From positions 3,658,001 through 3,722,000 of the forward strand of contig JAULSU010000005.1 of the NCBI GenBank assembly GCA_030512335.1: a DNA stretch of 64,000 bases. The letters are read 5' to 3'. The stretch is from Immersiella caudata. Lineage: Eukaryota; Ascomycota; Sordariomycetes; Sordariales; Lasiosphaeriaceae. How positions within the stretch are numbered: position 1 is the stretch's first letter; every line of letters starts with the position of its first letter. Under the pieces are notes generated by a model. The model searched no databases, had not been told where the DNA came from, and saw only the letters and a program-made list of their open reading frames with translations. The translations under genes and the position numbers were made by a program. Positions 12,297 through 22,298 of the stretch are shown one piece after another.

Positions 12297-12746
12297 AGAG
12301 ACTTGTATACGGTGGTGGTTTGATATGTGTTATTTGTTTTGGTTTTGGTTTACCGGCGCGATATCTCTGTTGTTCTTTTGAGGCATATTATTATCGGGAC
12401 TGAAATGAACTGCCATGATCAATGCCTTTGAATGCAAACATGATCCTTGGACCATATCTTCTTGACTAGGCGAGATACCTACACCCCCACAACACATAAG
12501 TAGCTAGGTAGGTTTGGCTTGGCTTCTTTCTGCTCGTGTACTCTGACCTAGGTAGGTAGATAGGTAGGTAGGTAGGTAGGTAGGTAGGTAGGTAGGTAGG
12601 TAGGTAGGTAGGAAGGAATCTAGCAATTGGAAATAACTCAAGTTGTCTATTTCTATTTTCGTCCTTCGACGCCTGCCAAAAGGACTGACTACCTACCCTT
12701 CTCCTGGAGATTGTTTTGGTAATCCCCTCAAGCGTAAACAAAACCT
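12297..12746. other. Convergent intergenic region with a TAGG microsatellite
   Basis: Lies between the 3' ends of nitrite reductase (+) and the aldolase gene (-). Apart from the tetranucleotide repeat at 12549-12612 nothing is recognisable; it should contain both 3' UTRs. Confidence 0.6.
12549..12612. repeat. (TAGG)16 microsatellite
   Basis: Sixteen tandem TAGG units, with one TAGA interruption in the third. On the other strand it reads CCTA. It lies between two convergent genes and outside any coding exon. Confidence 0.95.
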
Positions 12747-13727
12747 CTACGCTGCCCACAACCCGTCCTCAATCTCCTTCACTTCTCGCAACCCCTCCCG
12801 GATAGCCTTCTTCCTATCCTCTCCCAGCTCGGCATACGGCTTCCTCATCCTCACCAGTCCTTCGGCCCCCTCCACGCCCGCCCTGCCCACCTGCATCCAC
12901 CCCGCCGCATACTTCACCGCAGCCACTCCCCCCTGCTTCACAAACCCCTCCGCCAACGCCGCCACCCTATGCACCCTCAACGCCTCCTCCCTCCTCCCCT
13001 CATTCCACAACTCCCAAACCCTCACCACCGTCCTCGGCACTGCATTCGCAAACGCCGCAACACACCCACTCCCACCCACACTCAACCCTCCCACCAAAAA
13101 ATCACTCTGTCCTCCAAACGTCACAAATCCCTTCCCCCCTTCATCCTTCTCCAACTCTCCCACAATCCTCGTCATCTTCGCCACGCTCCCACAAGTCAGC
13201 TTCACCCCAACAACCCCCCTATTCCCCCTCGCCAGCCTAACCACATCCTCGCTGCTCAAATCCACCCCGTTGCACACCCCCGGGAAATTATACACCACGG
13301 TCCCAACCCCTTTCTCCTCCGCTGCGCCGGCGACATCCTTGAAAAACTCATCCACCACCGCGGCTGTGGTAAGACCGGGGAAGTACCCCGGGGGTAGGAC
13401 AAGGACCCATTTGTACCCGCACTCGATTGCATCAGAGAGGTATTCTAAAACCTGGGATGTGGAATGGCCGGAGATGCCGGCCATGAGGGGGAAATCGGGG
13501 GGACATGATTTCTTGGCGAGGGAGAGGAGGGAGTGGCGTTCGGCACGGGAGAGGAGGAGGGGTTCGGCGTTGGTGCCGAGGATGAGGAGGCCTGTGAGGC
13601 CGGAGCGGGAGAGGTGGGAGTAGTAGCGGGCTTGGGAAGGGAGGTCGAGGGCGGAGGTGTCGGGGTGGAAGAGGGTGATGGCGGGACACCAGATGCCCGG
13701 CGGGGGAGGGGGGATGGGGGTTGCCAT
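12747..13727 (-). CDS. Dihydrodipicolinate synthase / 4-hydroxy-2-oxoglutarate aldolase family protein
   Basis: Single-exon gene of 326 aa, start at 13727 (ATG). The family consists of class I (Schiff-base) pyruvate-dependent aldolases with a TIM-barrel fold. Visible signatures: LGTNAE near residues 50-55, where the family carries the substrate-carboxylate loop (GTTGE in bacterial DapA); VVYNFPG with the catalytic Tyr at about 146; and GVKLTCGS with the Schiff-base Lys at about 176. The ATG was chosen because the conserved N-terminal GIWCPAITLF follows it at residue 11, as in family members; upstream in-frame codons look non-coding. Fungi generally make lysine by the aminoadipate route, so a DapA role is unlikely. 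A 4-hydroxy-2-oxoglutarate aldolase or a sugar-acid (L-threo-3-deoxyhexulosonate type) aldolase is more probable. The substrate cannot be decided from the sequence. Confidence 0.88.
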   Translation of the reverse strand: MATPIPPPPPGIWCPAITLFHPDTSALDLPSQARYYSHLSRSGLTGLLILGTNAEPLLLSRAERHSLLSLAKKSCPPDFPLMAGISGHSTSQVLEYLSDAIECGYKWVLVLPPGYFPGLTTAAVVDEFFKDVAGAAEEKGVGTVVYNFPGVCNGVDLSSEDVVRLARGNRGVVGVKLTCGSVAKMTRIVGELEKDEGGKGFVTFGGQSDFLVGGLSVGGSGCVAAFANAVPRTVVRVWELWNEGRREEALRVHRVAALAEGFVKQGGVAAVKYAAGWMQVGRAGVEGAEGLVRMRKPYAELGEDRKKAIREGLREVKEIEDGLWAA

Positions 13728-14487
13728 TTTGTGGGAGGGATGGGTGAATGTGGAAGATGGGAGGCGTGCTTGGTGGAGGTTTTGGGAGAGATGAGATGTG
13801 GTGGTCTGGGTAACGTCGAAGGGCTGCCGAACTCCCTCCGGCTCGGAGCGGTCCAATGCGGCCCAACGGTCGCAGGTAAGCCGGGAACACCTCATCCGCC
13901 CTTCCTTCAACTCCGCATGCATCCAGCCTCAGGGTGTTAGACTAGCCAAGGCAAAATACACCAAACTCCACTCCAACACTCCATTCCACTACCTACTCGG
14001 CTCACCTGCTATATCCCAGAGATGAGATGGACAAAAAGGAAAACAGGCGATAGTAAGACGGCCGGCTATCAACAGGTGCAATTCTTTTGTCCGTCGCCGA
14101 TGCCCAAAACCAAACAGAGAACCCTTGCACCAACAAACCAAATCCAATTACAGGCACACTCGCCCCTTGGTGGAAGGGAAGAGCGCGAAGTGTAAAAGCG
14201 AGTAGAAACCAAACCAACGCGGCTCTCCAATGTTGCCCGATGCAGACTGCAAAAAACGACGACATGAAATAAAACAAACCAAAGCCAAACAGCGGGAGAA
14301 ACAGACCCAAGACACTCACGATGGCTCTGCTTCTTGCTCCGCATGCCTTGCCTCCATCTCTTTCCCCCCTCCAGATCTTCTTTCCCGACCTTGTCACCCA
14401 TAGTGGGAACACGCTCTATACCGCTCGGTCTCGCTCACCACATCTAACCGCCACCCGTTCTGTGACACCGCCCGATGCTACACCAGC
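13728..14487. other. Intergenic region: aldolase promoter and WHI2-like 3' UTR
   Basis: Contains the upstream region of the minus-strand aldolase and the downstream region of the minus-strand WHI2-like gene. A hydrophobic 136-codon minus-strand frame at 14002-14412 lacks an ATG at its start and any domain, and is not called. Confidence 0.5.
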
Positions 14488-16613
14488 TCAGCGCAACCCT
14501 ATGACGCTCATCTCGAGTGTCCACACCCGACGGATCCAGACTTTGAGTTTTTGGCCCTCGAGACCCTCGACATTGTCCAGCTCAACGCCCTCCCACCAGC
14601 AACGGCGTGCAGGCTTCCTCCAGAACAGGAGAAGCTTTTGAGCCATGCCCACCGCGCTGTTCCCCATCTCGTTGCCGCGAATATCAGACCGCAGCCGCGC
14701 AAGCGCCAGACTGCAAATCACCGCCTTGTTAGGTTCGCCGGCGCGATGTCCCCATCGGTCGTCGTGGTTGAAGCCGCTGATGCCATGTAAGCACGTGGAG
14801 AGGGCTGCGAGAACGAGTAACTTACCCGGCAGTCAGCATCTCGATGAGATGCGCCTCTGTCGTTCCCGGCTCATCGCTCCGCTTAAGCCCGCTGAAAATG
14901 CCGTCTTGCTTCAGCAGCGCCTTTGCCGCAGCCCGCTTGACCTCAATCATCTCCGCCTGTTGTATGTCTTTTTTGTGCGGGATAACGTAGAAGTCGAGGT
15001 CCTCCCTCAACACAATGATGCCAGCGCGTCGGCTACTGTCGTCTCGCGCGCCAGGATCCAAGGGCACTACGCTGTCGCCATCCTGGCTGGCCGCCGCGCT
15101 TGAGTCGGCCGGAATGCTCTGCGCCACCTTGCGGAAGAAGTCCAGCATGTACTGCAGCGATGCAGGGTCGTACTGCGGATCGGCATAAGTGTCAGCGATA
15201 TGAATGTCTAGATTGTGCAATACATTGCGGATATTACAGCTGGTGCTGGAGGCTGACGGCCGGCCGGTGGCCGCTACGCCCGTAACACAGCTGTGTGTGG
15301 TTTGCTTATAGGACGCGGGGAGATTGTAGACGCTCGAGTCGGGAACACTTCGAGTTCTGGTGTCACCTACATCGACTTGTACTGCGTCTCCCTCGGTGAA
15401 GCCGCCCATATGACCTTCAGGAAACAGACCGTTTGGGAATAGTGAGAGCAGGACAAACTCGGGCAGTGTCAACAGCTCATCTCTTGACAGTGTAAAGCGC
15501 GTGCCGCTGGAGAACGAGTCAGTTCCGTGTTTCTCTCAAGCCAACATCAGCCATCAAGGTGCGCCTACCGCAAGTCCATGGTGATTGTCTCATCGGCACC
15601 AACATCTGTAGACTGTTAGTTAGAAACATTTCCCTACACGAAGTGGACGCGCAAGACTCGCCTCCGAGGGTGTTGATCGGCGGTCCGCCTTGCTGGACTT
15701 GAGTAATAATACTCGATGCGCCCCCTGCGGCAGCCATCAGGTATGTGAAGGATTGGAGAGGACTGGATCCCTCCGAATAGGCCGGCGGCGGTTCTGCTTC
15801 GTCGTCCTTTGCGCTGCGTGAGGACTCGCCCTTGGTGTCCTGAGGGAGAGCGCGCTTGGTCTCGTCCTGGAACTGAGAGGCAGCGACGGCGCGGCTTGAC
15901 GACTCGGGAACTACCTGATCGTGCGGCGCGTAGGCTGGTGCAGCGGCTGCAGCGGTAGCTTCGTTGTCGGCGTCGGCGACGGACGACTTGTAGGGCTCAA
16001 ATGGCTCGAGAACGGACGCCGCAGCCTCAGGGTTCGGCCCGGGATGTGAGAAGAGGGAGGAAAAGGGTGGAGGCGGTCGAAAGGCCGAGCTGTGAGCGGG
16101 TTCCTCTTCAGACGCCGGGTACTGAGGCGGGGGAGATCGCGGACTGGAGATAGCAGCGCCGGCCGCAGCAAGGTTGATGTTGCTGTTGATTTCGGCGTCG
16201 ACCTCGACAGGGAAGCGAAGCAGGTGGTGCTCGGGTGCGCCCTCGGGGAGCTCCGTGATGGCTGATGCTGCAGCTTCTTCGACGCTGCGTCGGGAGTGGG
16301 ATGTGGGCCCGGAGGACGAGCAGCCTGGATCTTGCGAATCAGACACCGTGACGGCCGGCGATCGTCTCGACGGGGTTGTGCGAAGATGCGCAGTGGCTGG
16401 GGGCGCCGCTGTCGCTGGGTTGCGGATTGCGGATAAGGAAGATCGTCTGGCGTGTTGAGAAGTGGATTGCCCGCCTGGGGGTGGCTTATTGGGCGCTGCG
16501 GGAGAAGACTCGGTTGATTGATGGCATATGAACGGTGGGTTGCTCGGCGATGCACTTTCTAAAGGGACTCGATTGCAGGCGGGATTTCGACACTTTCGAG
16601 GGCGGCGCCTCAA
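14488..16613 (-). CDS. WHI2-like BTB/POZ domain protein (5' end unresolved)
   Basis: Exons (5' to 3'): 16613-15662, 15605-15569, 15506-15371, 15172-14826 and 14776-14488; introns are 56, 62, 198 and 49 bp. The conserved part reads from FTYLMAAAGG through GDVGADETITMDLR and TRFTLSRDELLTLPEF to a 96-residue C-terminal block. It has the T1/BTB-like fold of fungal WHI2-like proteins (yeast Whi2 acts with Psr phosphatases in the general stress response and nutrient signalling). Upstream lies about 290 residues of S/P/A-rich disordered sequence with a PPPAYSEG motif, open back to a stop at 16662-16664 but with no in-frame ATG, so the true start is probably in an unrecognised upstream exon. The first in-frame ATG is at 15737 and would give 294 aa. 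The first intron starts with GC (GCGAGT), the others with GT. The BTB family call is firm; the 5' boundary is not. Confidence 0.82.
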
Positions 16614-17068
16614 TAGACGTACTGTGATTGCGAGACAAGAAACCCAATGATTGGTCCCGGATCAGAACGAGACGAGGCCAGATGAGAGTGGGAGCATTCG
16701 AACAAGGAGGTCAGGAGCAGTGGTTTCAATCACAACGCTGCGAAGTTCGAGATGTCGGTGCTAGGGAGCCCAGATTGAGGTGGGCCTGGGTCGGAAGGGG
16801 GACCCTAACAAATTGCCCAGCCTAGCGGCGGTTTCTGGCACCACATTCGCTGGCTACCACAGCATCAAGGTCCTCCCTCACCTCGCCGATGGGGCTTGCC
16901 CCACAACCATTGGCTTGGTAGCCGCCCACGCTTTGCAACCAATCGACAAACAAACATGGAATGCAGCCACCAGTCAGTCTCCAAGTTGGACGGTCCAGTT
17001 CAATAGACATTTGATATACGCAGAATTGCAGAGTCCCAGCAAAGGTATGAGCATGGGTAGATTTGATC
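16614..17068. other. Short intergenic region, likely with the WHI2-like 5' exon
   Basis: Separates two minus-strand genes. It probably contains the promoter, and possibly the missing start exon, of the WHI2-like gene. I tried the ATGs at about 16847 and 16700 with nearby donors and acceptors, but none gave a convincing in-frame join. Confidence 0.45.
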
Positions 17069-19314
17069 TTAGTCTTCGTCATCATCGTCACTATCTCCGA
17101 AAATGGCCTTGAACACTGCATCAGCCGCACGAGCGCTCTCCAAGGCCTTGTTCCTAGTCGAGTCTACCACCTCCACTGGCGGTGCTGCCAGTTTCAACAC
17201 ATCATCTCTTTGGCCTTGCGCCGATGTGGCTTCCGTCGGCATAGTGGCTTCAGAACTCGCTACAGAGCCAAAGTCCAGGCCCAAATGGCCTTGGCGTGCT
17301 GCCATTGCGTTTCCAAAACCGCCAAATTGAGACGAATCGTCCGACTTCTTCGGGTTGCCAGAAGCTCCACCCTCTTCAGGCTGAACGAACGCTGGAGCCT
17401 TGACGCCGAGCCTTTTGCACAGTAACCTGGTGGGATAGAATTCCGCAACTGACCGTGTCATGGGGCCATACATGCCCAGCTTCGCAGCCTCTTCAGCCGG
17501 GTCCTTGGGCTTTAGGGGTGGCCTCGATACCAAGTCTTGATCGTTGACTGCACCGTTTGATCCACTGTTCGTCTTCGTTCCAGACGAGGTTGTAAATCGG
17601 CTGGCCATAAACCCCGTCATGGGCTTGAAAATTCTTGCACAGTTGAAGAACTCGCCAAACTCTCTCAGCCATTCGTCATTGTTCAAATGTGGCGGCTTCG
17701 CAGGGAACTCCTTCCTGAAACCAGCTTGATGTTCAAGGTATGCCCTGTATCTCGACCGTTTGACGTCGTTGTCTGCATACGGGGCGCCACTGCCTGTGTC
17801 CCTTGCGAGTGCTGCGACGGCCGATTCCTTATCCAGCTTCGGCACCCGGCTTATAAGCTCTTGGAGACGCTCTGCCTCGCTGAGTGCAAAGCCAGCAGGA
17901 ACTTCACCGCGCGCCGGTGGCAAGTCGGTCCTTCCGGTGACAGCAGCTAAGCGCTCCCTGGAAGCTGCTGACATAAAATCGAAAACCGATTTTCCAGGTA
18001 GCTGCTTTTCTCCCAGAAGCGCGGCTCGAGCTTTTGGGTCAAGCGTCGACGCTTTGGCTGCGTCGGCCGTCGAAACAAAGACTTCTGCGGCCGTCTCAGG
18101 CTTGGACCTCCGTGACGATTCCCAGTCCGTGGGGATTTTCGGGGGCGGATACTTGCCCTCACAGTTGATGGTAGATATTAAGGGGTCGTCCTCCTTGCCC
18201 CATATAAAGCCCTCTAGAGGCAGCCTCCCATCGTGACACTTTCGCACACCAAGAGCCACCTTGGCCAGCCCAGTTTTTCTTGGTATGAACGTTGGCTTTG
18301 ATTTCAGTGCTGGATTGATAGTGGTTGTTGCTTTCTTCTTCTTCTTGTTATCTCCCCCAATCACCCGGTTGTACGAAATACGAGGTCCGATCTCGTAGGG
18401 GTCTTCATCGTCAGAGCCAGTGTCGTTCAAGGTGCCCATGCCAATGCCGCCCCGTGTCTTCTCCTTTTCCTTCTTTCGGCCCACCGACAAGGAGAACTTG
18501 GGACGCCCAAACCCGCCAGAGCCATCCTGGTCCTCATCCTCGTCAGAGTTCTCGGCCGTAACACTTTTCGACGAGAGGCCAATGGGCGCCAGTCGAGAGT
18601 GGCCTGCATACCCCAAACCCTTGTGATCGGTCTTCCGGCTGAACTTGATCATGGGCACATTCTCTGGCGCGAAAAGAAAGGAGCTGGTTTTGTCGGCCAT
18701 GTCCTCCCGTAGCTCCAGCCGGGCTTTTCTTCGGACCTTGGGCCCAATCCCTTGACCCTCCTTCCAACCCATCTTCTTGAGAAGCTTTGCACCCATGGTA
18801 TCTCCATCAGGGCGGAAAAGCCCCATGAGGTTCGCCGTTCGTGAGGCGTCATTTTGTGTGGAACCGAGACCAGCGAAAGCTGTCGCTGTTTGTATCCGTC
18901 TCGATTCCTCAGCGTCGGCAAGGTCCTCCTCATCCATGAAGTCCTCCGCGCGCATCTTGGCAGCGTTGGCGTCATCCTTGTGGCGGTTTGTGCGCGACGA
19001 TACGAAGGTCGAAGGCGTCCATCCTTCCTTGGATCCGACAGTGTTGAAGTACCTACAGTGATTGTCAGTACAAATGCATCATAATTGCCAAGTCGACTCG
19101 TCGCGTACCCTGCGCTGAACCCGCCCGTGAAAGCCCCATGAAATCTCTTCCGACCCCTCTCGTCCCTCACCTCCTGCTTCCACAGAGGCACGTATGAGCC
19201 ATCGTCTCGAACGTCCGGGTCGACCGGCGGCAGGGGGGTTCCGAAAACGACGTAAGGCGATTGCTGCGCGGTGAGATCGGCCTCGTAGTTTGCGCGTGAC
19301 CGCTTGTACGACAT
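17069..19314 (-). CDS. G-patch domain protein, TGH/GPATCH1 homologue
   Basis: Exons are 19314-19109 and 19052-17069 (intron of 56 bp, GTACGC...TGTAG with a TACTGAC branch site), giving 729 aa. The N-terminus (MSYKRSRANYEADL, then VVFGTPLPPVDPDVRDDGSY and FHGAFTGGFSAGYFNTVG) matches the conserved N-terminal domain of TGH/GPATCH1 proteins (DUF1604). The intron splits the Gly of SAGYF. A G-patch follows with LLKKMGWKEGQGIGPKVRRK, carrying the glycine spacing that contacts DEAH helicases. Later blocks include LPLEGFIWGKED, LRE-FGEFFNCARIFKPM and a C-terminal acidic GDSDDDDED. Family members are spliceosome-associated proteins acting in pre-mRNA splicing in the nucleus. The start ATG at 19314 is supported by the conserved N-terminus. 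Identification is secure at family level; direct function in this organism is inferred. Confidence 0.92.
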
Positions 19315-22298
19315 GGGGAGATTTATACGCCAGTCAATACGGGGCTGCAGGAAAGAAATCAGTCGTCCAGATCTTCCTTCCTGTGCATGGCCGCGGTTGC
19401 GGATCTTCGACTTCAAGAGCTGCGCAGAATGTCAATGCTGGCTGGCAAGGTTCGCGCTCGATAAGGAAGGCGGTGGCCCCGCGTTTGGGTGAGTGGGGCG
19501 ATTCTGCCGCTGGACTGCGGGGAAGAGCTATGAAGGCTTGGCAGAGGTAGGACAACCTCAATGTTCTGTCACTGGTAACCTTCAAAAATATCTCATGCCC
19601 ACCTTAAACTAAGGTAACGAGAGGCTATTATTATGGTATCAAGGTTTCAATTGTTGTTTTCCCGCTGATTTGGAGATTTTTTTCCTATCCTTCGGCCTTC
19701 CCTGAGACGGAGATTGTTCGGGGCCGCTTCTCACAACACACTGCGACCAAGCAGCCAGCAATATCCAGCTTGACTTTCCAAGATGCCCGTAAGCTGGGCG
19801 TAGATCCAGGTGATGAGCACTGAGAGAAGCAACGCTGCAACCGCCCCCGTTCACTCCTCCAACAATCAAGTCTTTCCAAGCGGATGAGACATATAAAGTT
19901 AGTAACATCCGCTTTACCCCTTATTATTGCTTCTTCAAATTATCCTGCATCCAGGGGAAACGGGTCGGCTCCCTTGAGACACACTCCTTGGTAGTGCGTA
20001 CCCCGCCATTCCCTGGGCCCCCACACGCGATAGATGAACCACCATTCCCTGGCCCGTTGGATGGATCAGCGCAATGATATCATTTGGAGGCGGCATCAAG
20101 GTGTTTCGTGATCTTCAATGCGCATGCGACCGCAAGGCCAGATAGCCATTGACATTTCTCGCTCTCGGCCCACCCCGCGTCCTTGGGGTTGCCTTCCTCA
20201 AGTACGTGGTGAGGTGATGCCGTTCAATGACCCAATGACTCGAAACGCAAAAGAACCGTCTTCCACCACCCCGATGATAATAGTCACGATCGAATATGCG
20301 AGCTTTCGATTGGCCATGTTGGGATACTGATGGCGGCTGAAAACTGCCAGCTGGGAAACCCCTCACCACCCACGCCTCCCAGCTCACAGCCAGGGCGTAG
20401 AACGCCAAAGTTTTCTCCTGTCCTACAGTACCGTCGAGACCACGCACGGCCTATTAGAAGGCAGCTAGTGATAAGCAAGAAGGTGAAGGGTCAGCCAATA
20501 CCTAGGGAGGGTACGGAGCACCTCCCCCTCGGGGCCTGCTGCAGGTTTCCTGCGAATAGCCAATGCTTTCTCTACCGGTGTCACCTTCGAGTTGACGCAG
20601 GTCATCGGGCGTGAGGCCGGATATTTCCCAACGGCCAGCTGGGTTTTTCGGGCTTACCTACACCATGGAGCGAGAGCAATTGGATCAGCTCATCGAGCGT
20701 TAAGGCCCATGGATACGCTCATTGTTTCCTCCGACTGCCGTGATACTACATAGCTATGATTAGTTTTTGAGTTGGGAATTGACGTCTGGTGGCCACATTA
20801 CCTGCTACAAATTCCCGTTTCCCCGATTTGGGGTTGGGACCAACCCCACCATGTCATCCCACCGTCTGGATCAACGCATACGTAGAGGCGTAGTTAGTAC
20901 GCTGAGGAGTGGACTATTCTCCTTCAAATTCCACGGGGAAGTGAGGCACGCTGAGGCACATGACCCTCCCGAGTCTCCTCCAGTAAAAGCACATCAGACA
21001 CCGACCCCGCCAGCAAGTGAACAACCGCGGTTCACTGCCAACAGGTGCTCCGAGCAAGGCCATGGCGGTCGCCGGTTCGATGTGCTTGCCTCTCGATTTG
21101 CAGATGACAAGAATTGCAGCATGCAGATTATGCCAAAGCCAGACCGCCAGGATGACGGGATCCAGCCGCAAAGCCAATCTAGGTGGGGAGCCCGCGAGGG
21201 GCAGGCAAGGAAAAGCCCACCTCATCTCTCTGTCAGCTGGTTCGGCGTGGATCTAGAGCCCTCGCCTCTCTCTCCCTTCCCCACCAGCTGCCAGCCATGA
21301 AACATCTAGGACCTCACGCGGCTGATGTGTCTCCTTAACCATCTCCGATGGGTGACAAGGTCTTTCGGGACGCTTGGGGGAGACGGCGCAGTTAAAGAAG
21401 CACCTTCCGTGTTGACCTGTTGAGTCTGCCTGAACCCCTCAAGATGCCCAGGTGCTGAGGGCGGCCGATGACCTGCCTTGCTAGGCAGAGGTCGGGTGCA
21501 CCCCCGTGAGCGTTGGAAACCACTCCGGCCAGCGGGACGCAGGAAAACGCAAAAGTCGCACGGCAGGCGAATGACGATGGGCCACAAACAATAGCACCCG
21601 CCCAGTGACAGAGCTGGCAATTAAAGGTTGGACTAAGAGACAAGTTGAAATCCAACGGGGAGCCGGTAATCTCTGAATCTACGTTTTATGCGGTTTTCTG
21701 CGGACGGCACATGTTTTGAGTCCTGGACCCAACTTTCAAGGCGCTTGATTGTGGTCCAACCCCCAGCCTATCCACGAGCCAGGACCCTGGCGCCCCCCCA
21801 ACCCAGCCCAAACACCGACATCCTCAATCCTCCAACTCACTAAAACGCACCGCCCGCTGCCCAACCTCGGAGTGACACGCTGCAGATCGCAAACGAGTGA
21901 GTGCAGAGCGCACACCGCGCCAGCTCGCCGCCCAGCTCTCGCCTGGACAGCTCTAGCTCCCCAACATTCACATCACACCAAGCCCCCCAATTCTTTGTCC
22001 CCGGCAGCAACATCTCCAGCTCCGGCTCCCATCACGATCCGCTTTCGCAGGTTTTGGAGCCCAAGCGACCGGTCTCGTCCGTTGCCATTGCCGCTATCCC
22101 GACGAAGACCCGCCGTTGACCAGCCACCAGCAACCGGTAACCGGCGTCGTTTCGTCATCTTGGGTATAGCCGCGCTGCAGTGTATTGCATCACTGGTTCC
22201 CGGTCAGAAGGTGTCTGCCCATTGCCTCTGCCAAGTTCCAACTCGAAGGGGAACTCGCGAACACTTAAAACAACCCCTTGACTCCAGCGCGTCCCGCC
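19315..22298. other. Intergenic region between divergent genes
   Basis: About 3 kb between the TGH gene (-) and the kinase gene (+), holding both promoters. ORFs up to about 190 codons near 21749-22327 are S/P/R-rich shadows of the C-rich kinase 5' UTR. No RNA gene, repeat or mobile element was recognised. Confidence 0.5.

Noticed and set aside
14002..14412. Hydrophobic 136-codon frame on the minus strand downstream of the WHI2-like gene
   Set aside because: It has no ATG at its start, no domain, and lies in the expected 3' UTR of the WHI2-like gene; hydrophobicity looks like chance.
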